Source of the DNA: Actinomycetota bacterium
GTDB taxonomy: Bacteria > Actinomycetota > AC-67
Reading direction: 5' to 3'
Assembly: GCA_040905475.1 (NCBI GenBank)
Contig: JBBDRM010000012.1
Location: forward strand, 1 to 45,061
DNA length: 45,061 nucleotides
Part shown: positions 16,428-24,245 of the stretch, in pieces
How positions within the stretch are numbered: position 1 is the stretch's first letter
Layout of the letters: each line of letters opens with the position of its first letter
Notes under the pieces: model-generated
Database searches by the model: none
What the model saw: the letters and a program-made list of their open reading frames with translations, nothing else
Told to the model about the DNA's origin: nothing
Translations under genes and position numbers: made by a program

Positions 16428-17614
16428 TGCCCGAGGAGCCGCGGACCGTAAAAGACCTCCTGGCCGAGGCGAAGGACGTCTCGGAGCTGATGGTCGACCT
16501 GGCCTATGCCGCCGTCTTCTTCGGCGACGACCGCATCGCACAGGAGGTCCTCGAGCTCGAGAACAAGATGGGGCTGATCATCGACCGTCTGCGCCAGATC
16601 GCGATCCTTGCCGCCCGGTCGCCGGAAGACGCCGAAGCGATGTCGGGTGTACTCGGGCTCGCCAGCACCATCGAGAAGATCGGCGATGCCGCTGAGGACA
16701 TCGCGCGCGTGGTCTTGAAGGATCTCGGGGTCCCGAGCCAGCTGCGAGACGACCTCCGCCACGCGGAGGAGGTCGTCGCGCGCGTGCGGCTCCGCGACGA
16801 GAACCTGATCGAAGGCAAGACCCTCGAGGAGCTCGCACTCCCGACCGAAACCGGTATGTGGGCGATCGCGATCCGGCGCGACGTTCAATGGATCTTCGCT
16901 CCGGAAGGCGACGAGGTGCTGGCCGGCGGCGACGTCTTGTTCCTTCAAGGCCCCGAGGAGGGCGTGGACCTCGTGCGCGAGCTCGCCGGCGCCCCGCGAC
17001 GGGACCTCCGTGAGCCGGCTGAGAAGACCTTGACCGGCATCGACCGTGCCGTCGACCTCCTCGTCGAGATGAAGAACGCATCCGAGGTCGCCGTCGGGCT
17101 CGCGTACTCCGCGGTCCTGTTCCACGACAAGGGCCTCGCGGCCGAGGTGGCTTCGCTGGAGGACGCAACCGACGAGATGCATCACGAGCTCGAGCGATGG
17201 GTCCTGCGCGCCGTGAGCGAGGGCGCCGACTCCGACGAGCTCCGTGGGCTCCTGCATCTGGCTTTCGCCGCCGAGCGGATCGCCGACGCCGCGCAAGAGA
17301 TGACCTTGCTCGTCGAGCGCGAGGAAGAACCGCATCCGATCATCGCGGAGGCGCTCGCCGAGGCGGACGAGGTGGTCGCGGAGGTCACGGTATCCAAGAG
17401 CTCCTCCGCCGACGGCCGCAGCCTCCGCGCGTTGTCCCTTCGGACGGAGACCGGGATGGACGTCCTGGCGGTGCAGCGCGCAGGACGCTGGATCTATCGG
17501 CCCCGTGGGGCGCTGACGCTTCAGGCCGGGGACCGGATCCTCGCCGTCGGGCCCGAGGACGGCGCCTCCGAGCTCGAAGACATCTGTGCCTCGCCGGATG
17601 AGAAGGAGAAGTGA
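16427..17614 (+). CDS. Duplicated PhoU-RCK_C (TrkA_C) regulatory protein
   Basis: The 395-residue cytosolic protein is an internal duplication. A PhoU-like helical bundle (about 5-115) and a TrkA_C/RCK_C domain (about 125-190) are followed by a second PhoU-like bundle (about 205-295) and a second RCK_C domain (about 305-385). Repeat pairs are visible, such as MVDLAYAAVFF with VGLAYSAVLF, and LPTETGMWAIAIRR with LRTETGMDVLAVQR. RCK_C domains bind ligands or cations and gate transporters. It is encoded 1 nt overlapping the duplicated MgtE-like gene, so one regulatory half may serve one membrane half. The ligand is unknown. Confidence 0.86.
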   Translation: MPEEPRTVKDLLAEAKDVSELMVDLAYAAVFFGDDRIAQEVLELENKMGLIIDRLRQIAILAARSPEDAEAMSGVLGLASTIEKIGDAAEDIARVVLKDLGVPSQLRDDLRHAEEVVARVRLRDENLIEGKTLEELALPTETGMWAIAIRRDVQWIFAPEGDEVLAGGDVLFLQGPEEGVDLVRELAGAPRRDLREPAEKTLTGIDRAVDLLVEMKNASEVAVGLAYSAVLFHDKGLAAEVASLEDATDEMHHELERWVLRAVSEGADSDELRGLLHLAFAAERIADAAQEMTLLVEREEEPHPIIAEALAEADEVVAEVTVSKSSSADGRSLRALSLRTETGMDVLAVQRAGRWIYRPRGALTLQAGDRILAVGPEDGASELEDICASPDEKEK

Positions 17615-18210
17615 TGGAAGGGTCCGCGATCGCCCCACCGCATCAAGTCGCGCAAGTGCGTTGGCTCGCAGCGGCCATGCTGCTCGGCGCCGCGGGATCG
17701 CTGGTCGCGATATCGGCCTTCGGATCGGCCCCGTATCGGATAGGGCCGATCGTGGTGGAGATGAAGATGAGGCCGTCGACCTCCGGCACGACCGAGCTCG
17801 CGGTGAACGTCGCCGGCCGGCTCACCCCCGGCTTCGCCGAGGCAAACACGCACACCGGATTCCTGAGCTTCCGCGGCACCGTGATCAGCGTCGTCGGCGA
17901 GCCGTCGCTGCCCGACGCGCTGCTCGCCACCAAAGACCCATCTTCGCTCGCGACGTTGATCAAGGAGGAAGGCGGGACCGCGATCCGAAGCTTCATCCTC
18001 CGGATCGGGTTGCTCACGCTGGCCGGCGGCGCGGCCGGCGGCATGGCCGTGGCCGCGATCGGGATGAGAGCGCGGCGCATCTTCCAAGGGATGGTGGCCG
18101 GTGTCGTGCTCGTCGGCGCCCTGGGTGCGGTCGCGTATCAGACCTACGACATCGAGGCCTTCAAGGAGGTCCAGTTCCGAACGGCCGGGTCGGTCGCGCC
18201 CGGCGGCTGA
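17614..18210 (+). CDS. Membrane protein resembling the N-terminal module of actinobacterial metallophosphoesterases
   Basis: The 198-residue protein has an N-terminal membrane segment (about 17-38) and an extracytoplasmic beta-rich part with APYRIGPIVVEMKMRPS and an NTHTGF turn. Two C-terminal membrane segments (about 127-150 and 155-172) follow, and it ends with a short YDIEAFKEVQF stretch. I recognise this order from the region ahead of the phosphoesterase domain in membrane metallophosphoesterases of actinobacteria. Here the coding sequence stops before any catalytic domain. The ATG at 17614 overlaps the PhoU-RCK_C stop (TGATG) and follows AAGGAG, so it is the third coupled gene of the transporter operon. 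The homology is from memory and should be treated as tentative. Confidence 0.65.
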   Translation: MEGSAIAPPHQVAQVRWLAAAMLLGAAGSLVAISAFGSAPYRIGPIVVEMKMRPSTSGTTELAVNVAGRLTPGFAEANTHTGFLSFRGTVISVVGEPSLPDALLATKDPSSLATLIKEEGGTAIRSFILRIGLLTLAGGAAGGMAVAAIGMRARRIFQGMVAGVVLVGALGAVAYQTYDIEAFKEVQFRTAGSVAPGG

Positions 18211-18216
18211 CGAGCC

Positions 18217-19365
18217 CTACGAGCCGAGCAGGTCCCGGGCGATCAAGATCCGCTGAACCTCGCTCGTGCCCTCACCGATCTCGAGCACCTTCGAATCGCG
18301 ATAGAAGCGAGAGACCGCCGACTCGTTGATGTAACCGTAGCCGCCGTGGATCTGGACGGCCTCGCGCGCGGCGGTGACGGCCGCTTCCGACGCGAAGAGC
18401 TTCGCGATCGAGGCTTCCTTCTTGAACGGCATCCCCTGATCGCTCATCCATGCGGCCCGGTAGACCGCGAGTCGCGCTAGCTCCGTCGCGACGGCCATAT
18501 CGGCGAGCTTGAACTGGATCGCCTGGAAGTCGGCGATCGGCCTGCCGAACTGCCTGCGTTCCTTCGCGTACGCGACCGACTGCTCGAGACAGCCCTGCGC
18601 GAGCCCAACCGCGAGCGCGCCGATGGCGGCGCGGCCGCCGTCCAGGATGATGAGGAAGTTCCGGAACCCTTCCCCACGCGTCCCGAGCAGGTTCTCCTCC
18701 GGGACGCGGCAGTCGTCGAACGCGAGCTCGCGTGTGTCCGACGCATGCCATCCGATCTTCTTGTACGCCTTGCCGATCGTGAAGCCGGGCGTCCCGACGG
18801 GCACGACGATGTTGGAGACTTCCTTCTGACCGCCGCGCTCCCCCGTCGCGGCGGTCAGCGTGACGAACAGCGACAGCGGTGTACCGACGTTGGTGATGAA
18901 CGCCTTGGACCCGTTGATAACCCACTCGTCGCCGTCGAGAACGGCCTTTGTCTGGGTGTTTCCGGAGTCCGAGCCGGCGCCGGGCTCGGTGAGCCCGAAC
19001 CCGGCGATGTGCTCGCCGCGCGCGAGGGGGACGAGCCACCGTTGCTTCTGCTCCTCGCTCCCGAACAGGTAGATCGGCATCGCCCCCAAGCCGACGCCGG
19101 CCTCGAGCGTGATGGCCATCGATGAATCGATCCGAGCGAGCTCTTCGATGGCTATGCAGAGCGTCGTGAAGTCGGCGCCGGAGCCACCGTATTCCTCGGG
19201 GAACGGGAGGCCGAACAGGCCGAGCGCGCCCATCTGCTTGACGATGTCGACCGGGAACTCGCCGGTCTCGTCCATCTCTTGGGCGCGCGGCTCGATGACC
19301 TCTTCCGCGAACGAACGAACCGTCTTTCGGAACTCGTCTTGCTCGGGAGTGAACCGGAAGTCCAT
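18217..19365 (-). CDS. Acyl-CoA dehydrogenase
   Basis: The 382-residue protein begins MDFRFTPEQDEFRKTV and shows GFGLTEPGAGSDSG, WHASDTRELAFDD, ERRQFGRPIADFQ and QIHGGYGYINE. The catalytic glutamate is in IGEGTSEVQR (about residue 365). The pattern is that of short-chain/butyryl-CoA-type dehydrogenases, which use FAD and ETF. The ATG at 19365 starts the family N-terminus; the frame extends further upstream but without homology. It is the last gene of the thiolase-fold/DUF35 operon, 19 bp after the DinB gene, and probably supplies an enoyl-CoA for that pathway. It converges with the metallophosphoesterase-like gene, 6 bp away. Confidence 0.93.
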   Translation of the reverse strand: MDFRFTPEQDEFRKTVRSFAEEVIEPRAQEMDETGEFPVDIVKQMGALGLFGLPFPEEYGGSGADFTTLCIAIEELARIDSSMAITLEAGVGLGAMPIYLFGSEEQKQRWLVPLARGEHIAGFGLTEPGAGSDSGNTQTKAVLDGDEWVINGSKAFITNVGTPLSLFVTLTAATGERGGQKEVSNIVVPVGTPGFTIGKAYKKIGWHASDTRELAFDDCRVPEENLLGTRGEGFRNFLIILDGGRAAIGALAVGLAQGCLEQSVAYAKERRQFGRPIADFQAIQFKLADMAVATELARLAVYRAAWMSDQGMPFKKEASIAKLFASEAAVTAAREAVQIHGGYGYINESAVSRFYRDSKVLEIGEGTSEVQRILIARDLLGS

Positions 19366-19384
19366 GGGGCCGTAGCGTATCGCC

Positions 19385-19861
19385 TCAGGAGGTCTCGACG
19401 GCTCCGCGCGCGCGCCGTATCTGGTCGGCGTGGTCGTGCGCGTGGTTCGCGTAGATCTCGAGCCACGTCTCGACCCCGTAAGGCCCGCTCTCGGAGTGCC
19501 GTCCCGTGCGCCGCCAATCGGCTTCGCCGATGCGCTCAACGATCTCCGCGCTCGTGGCTCGCGTTGCGGCCAGCGCGTCCAGCGAAGCCTCGAGCGGCCG
19601 GTCGAAGGTGAAGCGTCGCGCGAACTCGGCCTCGTCGTACCCCTCTATCACCGGGTTGTCCTCGGCGAGCAGCTTCCGCAGGCGGATCGCGGAGGTCATC
19701 TCGCTGTCGGCGAGGTGATGGACGATCTCGCGCGCCGTCCATTCGTCCGGCGCCGGACGACGATCGAGCTCGGCGGTGGTGATCCCTTCCAGCGCATCGA
19801 GGACGACCCTGTGCCCGTCCATGTAGCGCTTCAGGAGCTCGGTTCGCTGCTCGGCGTCCAT
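19385..19861 (-). CDS. DinB family protein
   Basis: The 158-residue protein is a DinB_2-type helical bundle. It has EWTAREIVHHLADSE (first His ligand), SGPYGVETWLEIYANHAHDHADQI (His cluster) and ERIGEADW. It is a different subgroup from the DinB protein at 13266. Many members are putative metal-dependent thiol transferases. The ATG at 19861 follows GGGGAG; an in-frame GTG seven codons upstream is less likely. It lies between the DUF35 genes and the acyl-CoA dehydrogenase on the same strand and could act on a reactive pathway intermediate. That role is inference. Confidence 0.87.
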   Translation of the reverse strand: MDAEQRTELLKRYMDGHRVVLDALEGITTAELDRRPAPDEWTAREIVHHLADSEMTSAIRLRKLLAEDNPVIEGYDEAEFARRFTFDRPLEASLDALAATRATSAEIVERIGEADWRRTGRHSESGPYGVETWLEIYANHAHDHADQIRRARGAVETS

Positions 19862-19935
19862 AGATCTCCCCTCCCCGCGCACGACCCGGCAGAGAATAGG
19901 CGGCGGGTCCCGATCCCCGCGGGAGATTTTCCGCG

Positions 19936-20400
19936 TCAGACGAGCCGGAAGCCTTCGATGTCGTTGATAGACCCGATGCGGGCCTTCTTCGGCCTGAGAA
20001 CGGCCTCGACCCTGGCGCCGATGCGCGGCACGCCGCGACCCAACGAGAGACGATGAACCATCACCGTTGTTGCTCCATCCAGCTTGACCAGCCCAACCGG
20101 CTGCGACTCGAGCACCCGCTCACCGTGCAGATCGACGTGCACCGCGGTGAACGACTCGAGCGTCCCGCCGGGCCCGACCGGAACCCACTCCTCCAACGCC
20201 GCGAAGCAGCGCTCGCAGAACGCACGCCCGGGGACGTAGGTGACGTCGCAGGCCGCGCACGGAGTGCCGAGGATCTGACCCTTGTCCCTGAGGGCCCGGA
20301 AGAACCGGTCGCCGGCGATGCCGGGTGTGTACCGGTGGCGAACCGGGATCTCTCCCTCGACGATCCGGACGCGTTCCGGGTTGGTGATCTTCTCGAGCAT
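19936..20400 (-). CDS. DUF35 (Zn-ribbon/OB-fold) protein, copy b
   Basis: The 154-residue protein has the DUF35 layout: an N-terminal helix, a rubredoxin-like zinc ribbon (CAACDVTYVPGRAFCERC, two CxxC pairs), then an OB-fold rich in Gly and Val (GTLESFTAVHVD, QPVGLVKLDGATTVMVHRL). DUF35 proteins act as acyl-CoA-binding partners of thiolase-fold enzymes, in the archaeal thiolase/HMG-CoA synthase complex and the actinobacterial Ltp2 steroid side-chain aldolase. Its ATG overlaps the stop of the first DUF35 gene (TGATG). With two thiolase-fold proteins upstream, the operon could encode two separate pairs. Confidence 0.9.
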   Translation of the reverse strand: MLEKITNPERVRIVEGEIPVRHRYTPGIAGDRFFRALRDKGQILGTPCAACDVTYVPGRAFCERCFAALEEWVPVGPGGTLESFTAVHVDLHGERVLESQPVGLVKLDGATTVMVHRLSLGRGVPRIGARVEAVLRPKKARIGSINDIEGFRLV

Positions 20401-21038
20401 CAGCGCCGCCCGCCCTTCGCCTTTGACTTCGAAGACTTCTTGGCGCCCGCCGCGGATCTCGGTTTCGCCTTCGGTTTCGGCTTCGCAGGCGCTTTCCGCT
20501 TCGCCTTCTTGGAGCCGCGCTCGATGGGCGTCCAGTACGCGATGTCGAGGATCGAGCCTTCGCGCTCCGCGGGCGGTTTCCAAACCGCCTTCACGCGCAT
20601 CCCGGTATGAACGGTCTTCGGGTCGACGTCCCCGAGCTTGTGCATGATCCCGATCCCCGGCGAGGCTCCGTCGAGGTCGATCACCGCGGGGATGTCGGGC
20701 TCGGTGAGCTCGCGCATATCCCACGTGATGTACGCGAGCGAGAACGTGTTGACGGTGCCGGTGTCCCGCACGGTCGTCCACGCGTCCGTCGGACGGAAGC
20801 ACTGTTCGCAGAACATGCGGGGCGGAACCAGCGTCCGATCGCATCCGTGGCAGATACGACCGAGGATCACGCCCCGCTTCAACCCATCGAGGTAGCCCCC
20901 GATGGCGACGCCGGCGTCCCATGCATAGCGGGCCTCGACCGCGAAGTCCACGCCGATGCCCGAGCGGAACTCTTTGTCGGACAGCGACGTCGGACCGCGG
21001 AGATCGAGCGGTTGCGTCGTGGAGCCGTCGCGCGGCAT
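20400..21038 (-). CDS. DUF35 (Zn-ribbon/OB-fold) protein, copy a, with a basic tail
   Basis: The 212-residue protein has a zinc ribbon (CHGCDRTLVPPRMFCEQC) followed by an OB-fold (VNTFSLAYITWD, IPAVIDLDG, GIMHKLGDVDP), so it is a second DUF35 protein. It differs from copy b in a 45-residue N-terminal extension and a C-terminal tail of about 45 residues made of Lys, Ala, Pro and Arg, which is likely disordered. Its start overlaps the PPOX gene stop by one base (TGATG), and its own stop overlaps copy b in the same way, so all three are translationally coupled. A role as the acyl-CoA-binding subunit of a neighbouring thiolase-fold protein is family-based inference. Confidence 0.9.
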   Translation of the reverse strand: MPRDGSTTQPLDLRGPTSLSDKEFRSGIGVDFAVEARYAWDAGVAIGGYLDGLKRGVILGRICHGCDRTLVPPRMFCEQCFRPTDAWTTVRDTGTVNTFSLAYITWDMRELTEPDIPAVIDLDGASPGIGIMHKLGDVDPKTVHTGMRVKAVWKPPAEREGSILDIAYWTPIERGSKKAKRKAPAKPKPKAKPRSAAGAKKSSKSKAKGGRR

Positions 21039-21400
21039 CAGTCCTCCCAGGTCGCGACGCGCTCGGGCGTCAACTCGATGAGGCTGTCGTTTCCGAAGGT
21101 TTCTTCGCGCTGGTACTTGTCGAGGAACCCGCGCGCGATCGACTCGTACGACGGATCCGCCTCGGTCAACAGCCGGACCGGTCCGCGAACGAGCGCTCCC
21201 GACGTTCCCTTGTAGGCCATGAGCGCAGCGCGGCCGTTCCGCTTCGCGTTGCGCGCCTTCACCGAATCCCCCTCGCACCAGCAGTAGACCTTGCCGTCTC
21301 GAACGAGCACCTCGATCGGCACGGCGTGCGGTGTGCCGTCCTTGCCGACCGTGGCGAGCACGCCGAGCGGCCGGTCGGCGATGAACGCGAGCCCGTCCAC
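21038..21400 (-). CDS. PPOX-class (pyridoxamine 5'-phosphate oxidase fold) flavin/F420-binding protein
   Basis: The 120-residue protein has the split-barrel PPOX pattern: FIADRPLGVLATVGKDGTPHAVPIEVLV, VYCWCEGDSVKARNAKRNGRAALMAYKG and GPVRLLTEADP. Small actinobacterial members bind F420, FMN or haem. The K-x-R-N segment after the fourth strand is typical of the F420/FMN phosphate-binding region, but the cofactor cannot be settled here. The GTG at 21400 was chosen because it lies 5 bp after the thiolase-fold stop, with GAAGAAGG upstream, and begins at the first helix. It may provide a redox step on the CoA-bound intermediate of this operon. Confidence 0.82.
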   Translation of the reverse strand: MDGLAFIADRPLGVLATVGKDGTPHAVPIEVLVRDGKVYCWCEGDSVKARNAKRNGRAALMAYKGTSGALVRGPVRLLTEADPSYESIARGFLDKYQREETFGNDSLIELTPERVATWED

Positions 21401-21405
21401 ACGCG

Positions 21406-22581
21406 CTACGCCTTCTTCCCGTTCTGCATGACGACCACCGTGCCGACCTGCATCAAGTCGCCCCACGCCTGCGCGACCCCCGTCTTCGGCGAGCCGGGGA
21501 CCTGCCGGCCACCGGCCTCGCCGCGCAATTGCCAGAACAGCTCCGCGATCTTCATCAGGCCGGCCGCCGCGATCGGGTTCCCGACCCCGAGCAGCCCGCC
21601 CGACGGGCACGACGGCAGATCGCCGTCCCGGTACAGCACGCCGTCCCGCATCGCATCCGGAGCTTTCCCTTTGTCGAACAGCATCAGCCCCTCGAGGTGG
21701 TGCAGCTCCTTGTAGTCGAACGGGTCGTACGGCTCGGCGAGGTTGATCTCCTTGCGCGGCTCCTTGATGCCGGCCATGTCGTACGCGCGACGGGCGGCGC
21801 GCTCGACGTACGACGGGAAATACAGGTCTCGGTTGGTCCAGTACGCGGTGTCGAGCTCCCAGCCGACGCCCGACACCCATACCGGCTTCGGCGTGATCCG
21901 TTTGGCAACGTCTTCCGAAGCGAGCACGATCGCGACGGCGCCGTCGGAGACCGGCGAGACGTCCAGCCGCTGCACCGGCCACGCGAGCACCTCGGAGTTC
22001 AGGACATCCTCGACGGTGATGTTCGCGTCCCCCAACAGAGCCGCAGGATGGTTCGCTGCGTTGCGCTTGTTCTTGACGCTTACCGCGGCGATGTCCTTCT
22101 TGTCGAGCCCGTGCACCGCCATGTAGCGCTGCATCTCGAGCGCGAAGATCCAGAGGAGGTTCGGCCCGAGCGGCCGCTCGGTGAAGTTGTCGAAGATCGT
22201 GATGAACGCGCCCTGGGCGTGCGGCTGGGTCGAGGACATCTTCTCCTCGCAAACACACAACACCACGTCCGCAAGCCCCGACGCCACGGTGTACCAGCCT
22301 TGGATCGGCGTGAAGACGCCCGTCCCCCCGCCGACGTACCCCCGCATATATGGCTTCCCCCATGCTCCGGCGCCGTCCGAGAGGTACTCGCCCTTCATGT
22401 GTACGCCGTCGAACGCGTCCGGCGCCGAGCCGAGGCAGACCATGTCGACGTCTTTGAGCCCGAGCTCGCAGGAGTCGAGCGCCGCCGACGCAGCCTGCCA
22501 GGAGAGCTCCTTGCCGGTCTCTTGCGCGCGTCGGACGAACTTCGTCATCCCCGCGCCGACGACCGCGACCTTCCTGCCCAT
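21406..22581 (-). CDS. Thiolase-fold protein without the catalytic cysteine (SCP2/Ltp2-like), copy 2
   Basis: The 391-residue protein has the thiolase fold start RKVAVVGAGMTKF and the SCP2/lipid-transfer-protein-like length. The nucleophile position (CATG or CASG in active thiolases) reads GGGTGVFTP, with no cysteine. The usual C-terminal GHPxGxSG is replaced by GVGNPIAAAG. The NEAFA position reads EPYDPFDYKE, with tyrosine and acidic residues as in Ltp2-type aldolases. In that family such proteins work with a DUF35 partner to cleave a C-C bond by retro-aldol reaction. Two DUF35 genes lie just downstream. Gaps to the neighbours are 2 and 5 bp. Substrate unknown. Confidence 0.88.
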   Translation of the reverse strand: MGRKVAVVGAGMTKFVRRAQETGKELSWQAASAALDSCELGLKDVDMVCLGSAPDAFDGVHMKGEYLSDGAGAWGKPYMRGYVGGGTGVFTPIQGWYTVASGLADVVLCVCEEKMSSTQPHAQGAFITIFDNFTERPLGPNLLWIFALEMQRYMAVHGLDKKDIAAVSVKNKRNAANHPAALLGDANITVEDVLNSEVLAWPVQRLDVSPVSDGAVAIVLASEDVAKRITPKPVWVSGVGWELDTAYWTNRDLYFPSYVERAARRAYDMAGIKEPRKEINLAEPYDPFDYKELHHLEGLMLFDKGKAPDAMRDGVLYRDGDLPSCPSGGLLGVGNPIAAAGLMKIAELFWQLRGEAGGRQVPGSPKTGVAQAWGDLMQVGTVVVMQNGKKA

Positions 22582-22583
22582 CC

Positions 22584-22958
22584 CTACTCCTCGCCCTGGG
22601 CGACGTCGGCACGCTCGAACATCTGGAGGAGGTTCCCGTCGGGATCGCGGAACGACACGAACCGTCCGTATCCCGGAACCTCGTTGACCTCGCCCTCGAA
22701 CGCGACGCCGCGCCCGCCGAGGGCGCGCATCTCGCCTTCGAGGTCGTCGACCTCGAACACAACCGTCGCCCCGTCGGTCGGCGGCGCGTGACCCTCGTAG
22801 GTTCCGTGCAGCGCGACCGTCGTGCCGCCGGCGTCGAACTCTGCCCAGTCGTCGCCGCTGCGCGAGGCGAACGTCAAGCCGAGAACGTCACGGTAGAAGG
22901 ACACCGAGGCGTCCATCCCCTTCGTCCAGTAGTGCGCGTTGTAGACGCGCTTCAGCAT
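22584..22958 (-). CDS. VOC family (glyoxalase/dioxygenase-like) protein
   Basis: The 124-residue protein is one VOC unit of two beta-alpha-beta modules: VYNAHYWTKGMDASVSFYRDVLGL, then VVFEVDDLEGEMRAL and YGRFVSFRDPDGNLLQMFE. The metal-ligand positions are His in the first strand (AHYW) and Glu near the end. Members are glyoxalases, dioxygenases, isomerases or resistance proteins. It sits with 2-bp gaps between the two thiolase-fold genes, so it is surely co-translated with them and may be an epimerase or isomerase for a CoA thioester. That function is inference. Confidence 0.85.
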   Translation of the reverse strand: MLKRVYNAHYWTKGMDASVSFYRDVLGLTFASRSGDDWAEFDAGGTTVALHGTYEGHAPPTDGATVVFEVDDLEGEMRALGGRGVAFEGEVNEVPGYGRFVSFRDPDGNLLQMFERADVAQGEE

Positions 22959-22960
22959 GG

Positions 22961-24073
22961 TCACTCCGCCTCGAACACCGCGACCGCACCGGTCGACGTC
23001 GGCACGCCGCGCCACGATGCCGAGAGCGCGGTGCTCGCGTTCTTGACCTGACGCCGTCCGGCTTCGCCGCGCAACTGCACGACACACTCCGCCGTCTGAG
23101 CGAGACCGTTGGCTTCGAAAAGGTTCCCCCGCCCGATGCATCCGCCGCCGGGGTTCACGACGACGCCATTGCCGGCGAGCCCGAGCGCCTCCAGGTGCTG
23201 CAGCTCCTTGTACGCGTACGAGTCGTTGACCTCGGCCAAAGAGATCTTCTTGCTCGGCTGCTTGATGCCGGCCATCGCGTAGGCACGGTCGGCCGCCAGC
23301 TTCAGATACCGCGCACGCGTCCAATCCCGGCTCTCGAGCGAGGGCGCGTCCTGAGACCATCCGACGCCGGTCACCCAGACCGGACGGCCGGCGAGGCGCT
23401 TGGCCGCCTTCTGGGAGGCGAGGACGACGACCACGGCACCGTCCGCGCGGCCTGCGATGTGGCCGGCGCGCAGCGGCTCCGCGACCGGCTGCGATGCGAG
23501 CACTTGCTCGACCGTGGTCAACGCCGGGTAGGCGGCGGAGGGGTTGTCCAGCGCGTTGCGGTGGTTCTTCACCACGACTTGGGCGACCTGCTCCTCGCCG
23601 GCGCCGCTCGACTCCATCCAGCGCCGCATCTCGAGTCCGGCCACGTGGGACGGGTGGATCTCCAGTGGCCGGTTCAGCACCGGATCCTGCGCGAAGTCGA
23701 TGATCCGATCCAGCGTGAGCACATCGGAGATCTTCGAGTGGCCCTCGACGGCCACCACTTCGGCGACCCCGGAAAGGATCAGCATCACCCCGGTCGCGAG
23801 CCCGAAGAGGCCGTCGGCGGTGATGGTGTGCATCGGTCTTTGCGCGGCACCCACCTGGTCGGGGGTGTACTCGTCGAAGATACTCGTACCTTCGAGGAAG
23901 TCTTCTGCGACGGAGACGAAGGAGTCGACGTCGTCCCTTGGGTTCACGCCGGCGTCGGCGTAGGCGCGCTGGGCGGCCTCGAAGATGAGCTCTTTGTAGG
24001 AGATGCCGGCGGTTATCGGGGCGAAGCCCGATTGGCCGACCCCCACGATGGCAACGCGTTCCAGCCCCGGCAC
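22961..24073 (-). CDS. Thiolase-fold protein without the catalytic cysteine (SCP2/Ltp2-like), copy 1
   Basis: The 370-residue protein shows the thiolase fold (ERVAIVGVGQSGFAP near the start, VWVTGVGWSQD in the C-terminal half). The catalytic cysteine site reads HTITADGLFGLATG, so there is no nucleophile. The GHP motif is replaced by GRGNLFEANG, and the NEAFA position reads NDSYAYKE. It is a divergent paralogue of the protein at 21406-22581; both keep YKEL-x-HLE. It is the first gene of the operon. The GTG at 24073 was chosen because homology begins right after it. The ribosome-binding site is weak, so the start is less certain than the rest. Confidence 0.85.
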   Translation of the reverse strand: MPGLERVAIVGVGQSGFAPITAGISYKELIFEAAQRAYADAGVNPRDDVDSFVSVAEDFLEGTSIFDEYTPDQVGAAQRPMHTITADGLFGLATGVMLILSGVAEVVAVEGHSKISDVLTLDRIIDFAQDPVLNRPLEIHPSHVAGLEMRRWMESSGAGEEQVAQVVVKNHRNALDNPSAAYPALTTVEQVLASQPVAEPLRAGHIAGRADGAVVVVLASQKAAKRLAGRPVWVTGVGWSQDAPSLESRDWTRARYLKLAADRAYAMAGIKQPSKKISLAEVNDSYAYKELQHLEALGLAGNGVVVNPGGGCIGRGNLFEANGLAQTAECVVQLRGEAGRRQVKNASTALSASWRGVPTSTGAVAVFEAE

Positions 24074-24245
24074 GCGCGGAAACCTATCAACGCCCGAGAA
24101 GGAGCGGCAACGCGGGGCGTTTCGGACCATCCGATCGCGCGAGCGCAGACGCCTACCCGAAGGTACATATCTGGGGTCGGGTTGCAACGTACCCTCGTCG
24201 CTGGGGGTCGTTCTCTGCAGTCGATCCCCGATCGAGGAGGAAGCC

